In this document: in pieces, positions 12,130 to 22,194 of the stretch
Layout of the letters: each line of letters opens with the position of its first letter
Numbering within the stretch: position 1 is the stretch's first letter
Origin: Tricholomella constricta
Taxonomy: Eukaryota > Basidiomycota > Agaricomycetes > Agaricales > Lyophyllaceae
Assembly (NCBI GenBank): GCA_013368375.1
Contig: JAACJP010000020.1
Span: 558,001-622,000, forward strand
Direction: 5' to 3'
Length of the DNA: 64,000 nt
Position numbers and translations under genes: made by a program
Notes under the pieces: model-generated
What the model saw: the letters and a program-made list of their open reading frames with translations, nothing else
Databases searched by the model: none
Told to the model about the DNA's origin: nothing

Positions 12130-15100
12130 ATGTCAATATCACAACTCGTGTATCCTGAGTTATTCCCGAACTTTGGGTCCACATCGGTAGATGAAGACCC
12201 CGACACATCCTCTTCGCTATTCCCTACTCTTCGCACGTACCTTAAGTCTCCTTCACGAGAGATTGAACAAGTTCGCAAGGATCAAGCCGCTTTCTTGTCT
12301 CGGGCTGAACGAGAGGTAGATGAGGTGGTCCAGGGAGTTGCACTGAAGAGCATTATTGAGTTCGTCAAAAGGCCGCATTATTGAGTTCGTCAAAAGGCCT
12401 TACATTGTTTGAGATGCTGATCTAATCTTTATAGGATTGAGGAACAATTGGAACCTCTTGAAGACCGCATCAAGGCCACGAAGTTTTTTGCAAGGTTACG
12501 GCCGAATACTCGCCTGGGACTTCACAGCGAGATTGAAGAATGTCGCCATAATCTCGTAGAGCAAGTGGGGATCTACAGAGTGCGATTTCCTTCAAGTCGA
12601 CACGGAAAAGTTTACTAATCCAAAACAGAGATCATCCGATGAAGCTGCTCAAGCCCGAGAGAAAAAAGACGCAGACCGGCGGGCGCAAGAACGGCTCCAA
12701 AAGAGATTGGCTGCATCCGGAAGCACAGCACCTCGACAGTCACAGCAGGAAGCTCAGCCAGTTAGTTCATGTTGCTACCTTCCTTCACAACTCCGTTGAC
12801 GGCTTCAATCTTCATTCAGACTGAGGCCGTAAAGCGCTTTTCTACTGAAACGTTCTCTATATTGAAACCATGCTATCTTTGCCATAGTATATACCCACTG
12901 CTTCGAATGTTCCAATTTCAAGGGCTTTCCGCACGGTATGTATAAACTACCCTTCAAGTACACTGATCTCTTGACACCTCTTAGAACACAAGCTCAGATC
13001 CGAATACTCAAAGGGAAGCAGATTCCCGCATAGTATGTATAGTAATTTCTCGACGTTCTTGACTGTAATTAATATCTATCGACAGCTAACCAGTCCAAGT
13101 ACGCAAATTACCACGGCAACTGAGGGACGACACGAGGTTAGTCAGAGCAACTGCTGAAAGACTTTATCAACATCAACCTGAACTGCTCGTTTGTTAGGAA
13201 CCCCCCCCTAGCTATACGACAAGGGCTTCAACTAGCGAGCGAGGACACGAGCTCGGGTGTGTGAATTCTTTTTTTTTGGGGGGGAAGGGGTTCACGAAAC
13301 GCTCAATGGCTACATTGGTAGCTTATCGGCAGCATCTCCGCAGTATTTATCGCCCACTTACATTCAGTCACCACATGAAGTTCAGAACAGCCTTATAACT
13401 CAACCCACGCGGTCTGCCGGACCATCATTGGGGTAAGTCAAGGTCTCCGTTGCTAGAGCACTCAACAATCATATGCCGGAAGTAGTAGTTCCAGATATAT
13501 TCGGCCGCTGCCTAACCCTCCAGCAGTACCTCCAACAGGCACCCCCGCTCTCCCGGGTGTCGATGCTCTTGCCGTGACGCCAGGACAGACCCGATCACAC
13601 AGTAAAACTGTGTCGCAATCGTAGGTGACTATAGGCCAGCCTCTCAACTTATTCATCAGCCCTTTCTTCCAGACCCTCAGCTACAAGAACCACCCGACCG
13701 GCTGGTGGCAGAGCGCCAACGCAGAACCATTCATCGTGCGTGACATCGTCACTAAATTTTGATGATCCAGACTCATTCAATTGCCGCAGTCGCTTCGTTG
13801 AGCCAGCTAGAGCACAGAGTCAGCAGGCCACACGACCTACCTACAGCAACCATGTTAGCGCTGACACTGTACCGTCCCAGTACGTCCAGAAATCGATTCT
13901 AGCTTCGGAGACTTTGAACACAGGAGGTTTTATAGATCTACCGATCATCGCTCATCTCCTGGTCACGGACGCGAGTTTCAAAAGACTGATGACGATGGCA
14001 TCACACACTCTTTCTCACATGATGCTACCGCAAGTGACGACCGTGCATTCCATCTGTATGTGGAATAGAATCATCCCTATGTGAAAGTCCACATTGATGA
14101 GGTGTTTTCAGAAACCCTAGTGCCGTATCTGTTAAAGCATCTGATGCGCATGATCAGGCAAGCGCTACGACGTCGAGTCATATCTCTCAGCGGTAAGTGG
14201 AGGTTCCATGAATTTGGAACAAATCTATCAAGTTCTTTCCATTCAAGACATTCTTCAGTGCCTGCAGCAAGTCAACCCAAGCCCAGTAATCAACGGAATA
14301 CTCCAAATAGCAGTGTGACACCTGTTGTCGGTCGCAGACAGCGATCAGCCTCACAAGCTCTCAAACCATCGTGGACACGGTACGTTTCAAATCGGCCATT
14401 TGTTAAACACTGCCTCACGATTTTAAAGGTCGTCTATGGGTTCACAAGACAGGAGAGTCCACGACAAAGCAGTAGGGCAGTCTCCCCATGATCTGGAGTC
14501 TGGCCAGCTCTCGCAAGGGTATGTCGCGCTGTTGATCTCACTGGTTGTAAATGGCGGCTCAAGTCATCGTCTTCCCTTGGCAGTCCTACTGTACCATTGA
14601 GACAGCCACCTCTGGAGGGCCTTACACCCACAGTTCAAGTCGATCGAAGGAGTCCTCCAAATAGCAGCACGATGCCGATTGCCAGTCCAAGGCAGCGATC
14701 AGCCTCAGAAGCTCCCCAATCATCATCGACACAGTACGTTCTCAATTGACCATTTCCTAAACGCTGCCTCACGATTGTAAAGGTCGTATATGAGGTCACG
14801 AGACAGGAGAGTCCACGACGAAGCATTAGGGCAGTCTTTACGCAATCTGGAGTCTGGCCAGCTCTCGCAAGGGTATGTGGCAGTATTGATCTCAGTTGTA
14901 AATGGTGGCTCGAGCCCTCATCTTCCCTTGGCAGTCCCACTGTACCACTGAAACAACCACCTGTGGGGGGCATCAAACCCACACTTCAAGTTGATCAAAG
15001 GAAACCTTCGAATAGCAGCGCAATGCCGATTGCCAGCCCCAGACAGCGATCAGCCTCACAGGCTCCCGAACCATCGTCGACACAGTACGTTCTCAATTGG

Positions 15101-16286
15101 CCATTTTCTAAACGCTGCCTTACGATTGTAAAGGTCGTATACAGGCTCACGATACAGGAGAGTCCACGACGAAGCATTAGGGCAGTCTCCACGAAATCTG
15201 GAGTCTGGCCAAATTTCACAAGAGTATGTGGACCGTTAATCATAGTTGTAAATGGTGGCTCGAGCCCTCGTCTTCTTTTAACAGTCCCACTATACCACCG
15301 AGACATCCGCCTCTGGGGAGCCTCGCACCCACGCTTCGAACTGACAACGAGCCTGAGGCTACGCGTCCAACCATGCGGTGCGTTTGACGGAAGTCTATGA
15401 GTACCACTGCTTATTTCTCGGTATAGTGTAAAGCTTCCCATTGCGGGCTCTGAGCGCGGCGCCTTGCCTCTGGCTCAAGGAGTATCAGATGCTTTTATCT
15501 CGAATCCAGCTCCACATGATGAGCGTCCACGCCGGTATGTAAATCTTACTCATCACCGAATACGAAACTAAGCTCGCCACGCAGGTCTCCTCACACCGTT
15601 CCTGGTACCGGTCAGACTAACAGCCGCAGAGAGCCTCAGGCTCCGACATCGATTAGCAGAGCTGAGAATAGTGCACCGTGCGCTAGATATGACCCCAGTG
15701 GACTATTGCCCCGAACCGCTGAATCGCGACGCACTTCAGCGCAGGTAGAGCCTACCACCCAAGGTGGCATTCATCGACGAGAGATTGCGGGCTCTGAACA
15801 CGCTACCTTGCCTCTGACTCAAGGAGTATCAGATGCTTTTATCTCGAATCCAGCTCCACATGATGAGCGTCCACGCCGGTATGTAAATCTTACTCATCAC
15901 CGAATACGAAACTAAGCTCGCCACGCAGGTCTCCTCACACCGTTCCTGGTACCGGTCAGACTAACAGCCGCAGAGAGCCTCAGGTCCAGACATCGACTAG
16001 CAGAGCCGAGAATAGTGCGTACTGTGCTAGATGTGATTCCAGTGGACGCTTTCCCCGAACCCCTGAATCGCGACACACTTCAGCGCAGGTGGAGCCTACC
16101 ACCCAAGGCGGGGTTCATCGACGAGACACCACCTTGTCGACGATTTCTACGGCTGTAACAGAGAGCAGCAGTTTTACAGATTGTTCATGGTTTACAGACT
16201 CTTCGTGGCTTACAGACTCTTCGTGGCTTACAGACTGTTCATATTGCACGGATTACACGATCAATACCTCCACCACGTTGGAGTAG
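12130..16286 (+). CDS. Multi-exon protein: coiled-coil N-terminus, Ser/Thr/Pro-rich tail built from duplicated exon modules
   Basis: Function not recognised. From the ATG at 12130 the frame can be followed through more than 15 small exons to a TAG at 16284. The N-terminal quarter is charged and helical (EQLEPLEDRIKATKFFARLR, then a Lys/Arg/Glu/Gln-rich helix), so coiled coil is likely. The rest is disordered and rich in Ser, Thr, Pro and Gln. From about 14.26 kb the exons repeat: three copies of a roughly 352-bp unit and two of a 344-bp unit. All introns there are phase 2, so each added module keeps the frame. The C-terminus ends in six-residue repeats (FTDSSW type). No domain of known function, signal peptide or membrane segment is visible. 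The exact exon set at 12.8-13.7 kb is uncertain. Confidence 0.6.
12350..12399 (+). repeat. 25-bp tandem duplication over a splice donor
   Basis: Two perfect adjacent copies of a 25-bp unit starting GCATTATTGAGTTCGTC. The unit contains the likely donor GA|GTTCGT of the first intron, so there are two candidate donors. Using the first gives an in-frame join (KSIIE to IEEQLEP). Using the second shifts the frame because 25 is not a multiple of 3. Confidence 0.75.
14275..15330 (+). repeat. Three tandem copies of a ~352-bp exon-intron module
   Basis: Aligned by eye: the marker GCGATCAGCCTCA occurs at 14341, 14695 and 15046. Each copy has an exon ending in a GTACGT donor, an intron of about 50 bp ending in GTAAAG or TTAAAG, an exon (RRVHDEALGQS type), a GTATGT intron ending in CAG, and an exon beginning PTVPL. 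Introns and exons are duplicated together and all phases are 2. Confidence 0.9.
15440..16127 (+). repeat. Two tandem copies of a 344-bp exon-intron module
   Basis: Unit starts ATTGCGGGCTCTGA at 15440 and again at 15784. The 50-bp intron inside each copy (GTATGTAAATC to CCACGCAG) appears identical between copies, so the duplication is recent. Coding part is 294 bp, that is 98 codons, so reading frame is kept. Confidence 0.9.
16168..16256 (+). repeat. 18-bp tandem repeat coding for a hexapeptide
   Basis: Four to five imperfect 18-bp units (TTACAGACTCTTCGTGGC type) encode (F/L)TD(C/S)SW repeats at the C-terminus of the module-amplified protein. The repeat is in frame and stops just before the TAG at 16284. 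Confidence 0.85.
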
Positions 16287-16930
16287 CGCGGGCGCGCCAC
16301 GCCAGCTGATGCGCACTGACGGCACCGACAGGCGCTGTTTGTACATATTTTGCTGGATGGATGGATGGCTGGAGCTTCTCACCAACATAGATACTTTCGC
16401 CCCCATTTCGCATCCAACGCCGTTACGCGCCACACTGGAATAGACTATGAAGATGACCTTTCCTTTCTTTCCGTTTCCCACCCTTCAAACGCTTTCTGTA
16501 TAAATGCCGCCATCGCTGTCGGTTGTCGTGAAATATATTTTGCTTTCTTACACCGACGGCAGCGCAATGTGCCATTGTTCGACGTGCTCTTGAACGTGTA
16601 CATCTGTACAGGGTATACGTCGGGGTCCCGTCATAATAACGTCATCACACTGGGTTCCTGGATTACGATTTCACTTTCGCGCTTCCCAATCATCTGCTTC
16701 CTCACATTCCCAAGTTGGTGGAATTCCAGTCTGGAGTCTGGACGGGCTGTACGAATCCGGGCGATTATGTTCAGGTACCAAGCGATCCCGACCATAAGAC
16801 CCACCAACGTACGGCCCTACTGTCCTACTGCTCTATTGCCTTACGGTCTAGTCCTAGACCTAGCGAACAGGAACCCCATTCGTACATCAGAACCCGCCAG
16901 TACTCGTTGGTGACAGGAAATCCGGGCTTC
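16287..16930. other. Intergenic, nothing supportable
   Basis: A plus-strand frame of 187 codons (16350-16913) exists but has no domain, no low-complexity bias and no homology I recognise. Treated as chance. Confidence 0.3.
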
Positions 16931-17292
16931 ACATGACAGATGTGTATCGCCAGAGTTGGAAAGCTTCGCCACCACACGCACCTTGTTGGTGCCATCCCCG
17001 GCGGCGGTTTGACGTGTTCGCAAGTGGAGTGCATGGGATCCTGCTAGCCAATGGTGGTGCGGAAGGGGCACACGGGGCCTCAAGCTCGACGCAGGGGGTC
17101 GGGTGTCGGGGAGACTGACTTGCCTCCCATCACAGTCGTGGGCATCGACGACGTGGAAGGTGATGGGCGGACGGCCTTCCCGGACGACTGACAACGCCGC
17201 AGATTTCTCCTTCCACTGCGCTTCCATTCGCTCGCCGTGCTTGCCATCATCCTCTTTAGTAGCGTGACGGCAATAGGATCTGGGAGATTCAA
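16931..17292 (-). pseudogene. Relic of the kinase-like family of the 4.1-6.4 kb gene
   Basis: Read on the minus strand, this stretch matches the middle of the kinase-like protein at 4.1-6.4 kb: MEAQWKEKSAALSVV, TFHVVDAHD, DTRP, then KVRVVAKLSNSGDTHL. Order and spacing are the same, but a piece after VVDAHD is lost, the segment after DTRP is in another frame, and nothing matching the glycine loop or the catalytic half follows. The nucleotide match is also strong (for example TTCTCCTTCCACTG with its surroundings in both). It is a decayed, truncated paralogue. Confidence 0.8.
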
Positions 17293-18059
17293 TTGAGAGA
17301 AATGTAGCTAAAACAGGCTAGAGAAGGATGGCGATTAAAGTCAGCGCTGGAGTCTGACGCTCGGGCCTTCATCAGCAAAATGACATGCACTTATTTGATG
17401 ACTTTGATGGCTTGGGAAAGACGATAAGACAGATAAGCTGGTAAAGACGTGAAGTTGGCCTGTCTTTTCAAATCCTAGTCGGGTTTCTTGGCAAAGACAA
17501 ATTCTACTTGGTTCATGTCTTTTCAAAGGCCACACGGCTTTCTCAAGTTGAAAGATACTTTTGATAGTACACGTCGATTTACAAAAGCCCGAGGGCTTGG
17601 GGCAAGTTCATGACTGACGGAGGGACAAAAGTAGATACAATTCGTCGAATGCTGCAATTATCATACTATAGTGCTAGACCATCACTCGGCGCCCTCAGCC
17701 ATAGCCTGAATATCTTCCAGGGCAATGTCGTAGCGGGGGTCAGAAAAAACAAAGCATTTCTCCTGGTCGAACAACGCCTTCGAAGCCTGTGAGTATATCA
17801 CGCAGAGGTGGGTTGCCCATTGCCCAGATCTTTTCGATGGCCGACAAGGGAATCAGAACAGATCCCAGTGTCGGTTGATACGAGGTGGTCGTCCCCACTG
17901 GACTCGAAGGTTCTCAAAAACTACGCCCGATTCCCGTGAGAGGATCTGGGCCTCTTCTCGCCTGCAAAAAAAATTAGTTTGCAGAAGTATGGGATCGCTA
18001 AACCGACACACTTTTTGACAAGGATCATAGCGTCTTCTCAAAATCGAGCATATGACGGT
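17293..18059. other. Non-coding, decayed repeat-like sequence
   Basis: Contains AAAG/CTTT-rich cryptic repeats around 17400-17560 and the 15-mer CATCAGCAAAATGAC (17370-17384). The reverse complement of that 15-mer recurs exactly at 20166-20180. No gene seen. Confidence 0.35.
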
Positions 18060-19330
18060 CAGAATGATATCCGCGGCACGTACAAATGCGAACTTGCGAG
18101 CATGTGGTCACAATGCGTCCAAACTTTTGCTTCAGGAAGTGCCGCCCACTGCCTTTGCGCATTGAATTTCATGTTCGCAATGAGCAATCTCGAAATAAGA
18201 ATATTATGCCACATAGAACAACATACCTTGTAAGTTCCACGGAGGTGGACAGCTAACACGATGTCCCACTCCTGCTCCGTCATTGCCGTGAACGACTTAT
18301 CCCGTAGTATACCCGCGTTCGCAATGAACACGTGCACACTGCCGAATTTCTCCAGAGCAACCTTTACAATCACTTCACCGTCCTCTGCCAGCACGCTGCA
18401 GCAGCTGCCTTTTCGCCAGCTAAAATTTGAAAGCCATAAGCATACGTCCCTCGATCCATATGCAGAAGGCTAACCTTTGATGACCTCGTCTACGACTGCG
18501 TTGGCACCCTTCTCACTGACGTCGTTGACGACCACATTCACGCCGAGCTTGCCATACATATGTGCATACGCGCGTCCAGGCCGGCACCCACGCCAGTGAT
18601 GATGACAGTCTGGCTATCGAAGCGGACCTCTGGCGAGGACTGCGTGTTGGGTGGAAGCTTCGCTGCTTGCTCGAGCTTGCCCTGTAAAAGACAGTAAGTA
18701 ATGCGGCCTATCAAACATGTGAAAAAATCTCATACGGGAGTCAACGTCAGTCACGTCCACGGGGCTAGGTCGCGTTAGCAAACACGTACAATGAACCAGC
18801 TGGAAAGAAGGCTCACTATAGCGGTTGCTGAAATCGGTAATTTCGGACCATTTAGCCTTGACAGCAGAAGGAGTGAAGCTCGAATCAGTCTTGAACACTG
18901 TGCCGTTGCTGCGCTCCCATCGAGTCTTTGCAATGAAGCCTGCATCGAGTTTGAAGACCTTGCCGGAGGCATCGGGTCTGTCAGGGTGACAGAGGACCGC
19001 AACGAATGGCGCTACATATTCGGGCTGTCAATGGACGTGGTCAGGTCTCATATGTGCAGATCAGTGAATGATAATAGACAGGCGCTGAGATTTGCGAGCA
19101 TCTCGGGAGGCATGATAGTTTCTGTCATGGGGGACGCTGCGATCTGCAATATGGCGATTAGCGGTTATGTAGAGGACTGAAGACGTGGGCATACGGGAGC
19201 GATGGCCGTAGACTTGATGACGTATTTAGCACCCTCTTGCGCAAGGGTTTTTGTGAAGCCAATCAGAGCCATCTTCGCCGCGCTGTAGTTGGCCTGCCCA
19301 AAATTATGCTATGCACAGGGGAGAGAGAAA
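18060..19330 (-). pseudogene. Fragment of peroxisomal multifunctional beta-oxidation enzyme (Fox2/MFE-2 type)
   Basis: The functional relatives are peroxisomal hydratase-dehydrogenases with two N-terminal short-chain dehydrogenase domains. On the minus strand the end of the first such domain can be read: [20 protein letters not shown] (catalytic Tyr/Lys of YxxxK), then PEYVAPFVAVLCHPDR, GFIAKTRWERSNG and KAKWSEITDF. After a linker (AAKLPPNTQ) comes the start of the second domain: VIITGVGAGL, VVVNDVSEKGANAVVDEVI, then FIANAGILRDKSF and HLRGTYK, ending at FGRIVTTCSQV. A one-base deletion breaks the frame within the glycine motif near 18565, another shift occurs near 18130, and both ends of the gene are missing. 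It is a truncated, non-functional copy; the parent gene is not in this window. Confidence 0.85.
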
Positions 19331-19552
19331 TCCAGGATCTCAAGCCATCCAGGTGTTTTAACTGTGTTCAAATTTACAGGTCCAAGGCATAGAAACAGTG
19401 CAAGAGAATGAGGTGCTGGGAAGGGAGGAGGAGGGCTCGGGCAGGAGTTGGAGGGGAAATCGGCAGACCTCGGAAGCGATCAGCGAGGGTTTGGTTTAGG
19501 TGTGGTCGCCAAACATTACGTGAAAATGCGAAGATTAACTTGTCAAGTTTAA

Positions 19553-19801
19553 TGTCCACGACCAGAATTCGCCATTGGGCCCAGCTGGGCGGTCATCGAC
19601 GTGGCTGAGCTCGAGCATCTCCTCGAAGCCCTCAATGTACGGGGAAACACTGGCTACCTAGGGACGGATGGAAGGGATGATTGGGTTATAGAGCGGGAAA
19701 GTGAAATCGCGAGACTGGAGCGAGAGAATGAGGAGTTGCGGCGGTTGTTGGGCATTGACGAGGAGAGCATCGCGGCGTCTGGTGTGACCGTGGACTTGTG
19801 A
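19553..19801 (+). CDS. Partial protein with C-terminal leucine-zipper coil
   Basis: An open frame (PEFAIGPSWAVIDVAELEHL onward) leads into VIERESEIARLERENEELRR, a strong coiled coil, and ends LGIDEESI... at a TGA at 19799. There is no ATG in a good position; upstream exons were not found, so this is either the last exon of a gene or a fragment of one. The zipper resembles the C-terminal coil of a conserved Agaricomycete family, but I cannot name it. Confidence 0.4.
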   Translation, partial: CPRPEFAIGPSWAVIDVAELEHLLEALNVRGNTGYLGTDGRDDWVIERESEIARLERENEELRRLLGIDEESIAASGVTVDL

Positions 19802-19979
19802 TTGTGAAGGGCGGAGCACTGCGAGGTGCAGATCTAGGCCGGCGAACATCTTCGACAAACCCACGCGGCAATCTGGGGCTCAAGCTGATGTCAGCGCCAT
19901 TTGAGCGTAGGGCTGGGTGTTTATATACAAGTTTCAGTAGCTTGCGCACACCCTGGTGCTGACAGTAGTAGAAATGTCA

Positions 19980-20165
19980 TTTGGTCGCACCCCAAAGTCT
20001 TTCGGAGCTAAAGTGTAAGAACATAAAGTCGGCTAAGCCAAAGCCCATGATCAGTTGAAAAGCCAGAGCTTTGAAAGCCAAAGTGAAAGACGCGAACACA
20101 GCTAAAGTCAAAGACAAAGCTAGCCGCAAAAGCCGAAGTGAAGAAAGCTGAAAGCCTAAGACGGT
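19980..20165. repeat. AAAG-rich cryptic repeat tract
   Basis: Degenerate short repeats of the AAAGCC/AAAGTC type (for example GAAAGCCAAAGTGAAAGAC). Similar tracts occur near 17400-17600 (opposite strand) and 57260-57380. Each is followed by a TTGCTGATG motif, hinting at one dispersed repeat family. Confidence 0.4.
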
Positions 20166-20299
20166 GTCATTTTGCTGATGTTCTCTGCGCGTCGTGATAA
20201 AATGCCGCTGCAGCCTGTGGTTTTGTGAACGATCCGAGTTGCACGGATGATTACCAGGAGGAACAACCAGGAATGTACGGTCACGAAGGCGGCGGAAGT

Positions 20300-20385
20300 G
20301 AAGTGACAGTGGTGCAGCGGTTAAGGCCTTTGACGGGACAGGTCAAAGAGGACGTAAAGCCGCAAGCGGCGGTTCACGAGACATA
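20300..20385 (+). repeat. tRNA-like sequence, possible SINE head
   Basis: An A-box-like TGGTGCAGCGG (20310-20320) is followed by a perfect 7-bp stem with a 7-nt loop (CTTTGAC-GGGACAG-GTCAAAG, 20328-20348) and a poor B-box-like GGTTCACGAGA (20371). The acceptor and T stems do not close, so it is not a normal tRNA gene. Confidence 0.3.
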
Positions 20386-20632
20386 ACATAACAACTAAGT
20401 GAGATTAGGGCTGAATCGCCTGGACTGCTGTATCTTTCACTGAAAATCGAGTTGCGTTGCAAAGTACATGATGTGTAGGACAAATAACAGGATACTCGTG
20501 TGCAAGGGGATCGGACAGGTCTGTACTGTGCATGCTGTGATCATTAGCGTCCACAACTCGAGCCAATTCTGATGTCTCGTAGATATCAGTGTATGTGCAG
20601 CAGCTTGTTGGGATGACGCTACTTACTCTGGT

Positions 20633-21198
20633 TCAGGCACCAGACAGGCGGGCCTTGTCCCGATGGAGGCGATCGAGGGGTGTTGTCCTCTTGCCACAAG
20701 CCTCGAGAATTTGGTGGCGTTTGAGCGAATCTCCTCGGCCAGTAAATTGAGCACCGCATTTGCCGCAGAATATTGGTTCCGCGTTGTGTTGCGAGGCCGT
20801 TTCGCGGTGGCGCTTGAGTTCATGAGGGCGCGAGAATCTCGAGGTACACCCGTCTAAGTTGCAGATGAGTTTCCCACGTGGTTTTTGACGCTTTGCCGGA
20901 GCTGCCTTCGGGTTTGCTGCTGGCTTTGTTGGTTTGGAAGTATGAGCAGAAGATAGGCTGAGTCCTAGGGAGATAGCAAAGACGCTCTGGCAATTAACGA
21001 AGTCAGCGGCGTGTGATGACACCGGATCATCAGTCACTGATGAAGGCTCGCACGGGTCAGGTGGGATGCGCAATTCAGACAATGATAGTGTCGAGGACAC
21101 TGACTTGTTGGGCAACGAGAGTATTTTCTTCTAGGTGTGCCTTGGGGAGCAGGAATAAAGCTGTCCGATGAGCTTGAGGATACTGATTCAGCTGGTTG
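20633..21198 (-). pseudogene. C2H2 zinc-finger protein, 3' part separated by the Copia insertion
   Basis: The C-terminal part has a zinc finger CNLDGCTSRFSRPHELKRH (C-x4-C-x12-H, second His after RETASQ) and a second finger-like CGKCGAQFTGRGDSLKRH ending in Cys instead of His. A Lys/Pro/Ala-rich basic stretch precedes them. Such proteins are usually DNA-binding regulators. The upstream exon sequence is Ser/Pro-rich (DSFIPAPQGTPRRKYSR). Joining it to the fingers needs an intron (donor GTCAGT near 21105, acceptor CCCTAG near 20970) or a frameshift. The 5' part continues beyond the Copia element at 32209, so the gene is split by 11 kb. Confidence 0.7.
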
Positions 21199-21654
21199 TG
21201 TTAGAATTCCTGTATTAATGTACTCAGTGTTTGCACGCTAGACGGCGGTCAAACGACTATTATTCACCTGTATTAATGTACTAAGGAGTTTCAGTAAGCA
21301 AAGCAAAGAAAAGCGAAAGTAAGTATTGGCTCACCTCAGTGTTTGCACGCTAGACGGCGGTCAAACGACTGAGGGGAGACTACGAGAATGTATCCGTATA
21401 TAAGTAAAGTAGCTAGGTGATCTAAACTACAAATAGGTGAACAAAAGGGAAGTTCTGGAGGAGAACTGTAAGCAAAAGGAATAGCATAGAATAACGAGCC
21501 TAGTGCTCGTTGAATACTAGTACAGTAAATGTGAAACACTTGAGGGGCAAAAGTACCGTACATACTTGTGGCGCCAAAGGTTCCGCGCGTCGGCGGCGCG
21601 CGCGAGTGATGCGCGTCAGGGTCACGGGGGCTCGGGCCGCTTGATATTCCAACA
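21199..21654 (-). repeat. 3' LTR of the Copia element
   Basis: 456 bp, starts TGTTAG and ends CCAACA on the plus strand. It contains a direct repeat of GTTTGCACGCTAGACGGCGG within the LTR and a short palindromic GAGCCTAGTGCTC. Confidence 0.95.
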
Positions 21655-21661
21655 CTCCCCC

Positions 21662-21989
21662 TCAAGCTGCCGCGAGTCCCAGTTCGGTCGCGAAGTGCTT
21701 GACCTTCGCAGATGGGAGGGCCTTCGTAAGAGTGTCGGCGACCATGTCGTCGGTCGGGCAGTAGATTAGGCGGATCGAACCGCGTTCGACGATCCAGCGT
21801 ATGAAGTGGAAGCGCACGTCGATGTGCTTCGAGCGTGCGTGGTACTGGTGGTCCTTGGTCAGGGCAATCGCGGATTGGTTGTCCGAGAAAAGGGTGGTCG
21901 CATCGAGAGTAGTGTCGAAGACCTGGGAGATGAGGGAGCGAAGCCATAGTGCTTCCTTTGCGGCGTGCGTGGCGGCGACGTATTCGGCC
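21662..21989 (-). CDS. Copia pol, C-terminal part of RNase H
   Basis: Reads EYVAATHAAKEALWLRSLI, then SDNQSAIALTKD and KHIDVRFHFIRW, the typical end of a Copia RNase H domain. It stops at a TGA at 21664-21662, just before the purine tract. It continues exactly from codon GAG-GCC at 27513, on the other side of the Plavaka insertion, where the polypeptide breaks at ALSTTEA. Confidence 0.93.
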
Positions 21990-22194
21990 CATCAGGAAAA
22001 AGGGAGGGGGTACATAAACCACACTGAAAGTCTGTAGCCTGTAAGCTCGCTCTGTACCTCTCTGGACCTGTGATACCTTTCGGAACCTCTACATACCTTA
22101 CACTTGATGTTTGGAGCTCTCATACTTCCACTGAAAGTTCCGGAGCGGTCCTAATGTGTACGATATATTGCAAAGGCTACCAAAGTTATCCAGC

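Noticed and set aside
16350..16913. 187-codon plus-strand frame
   Set aside because: No recognisable domain, overlaps other open frames on both strands, no splice or promoter support.
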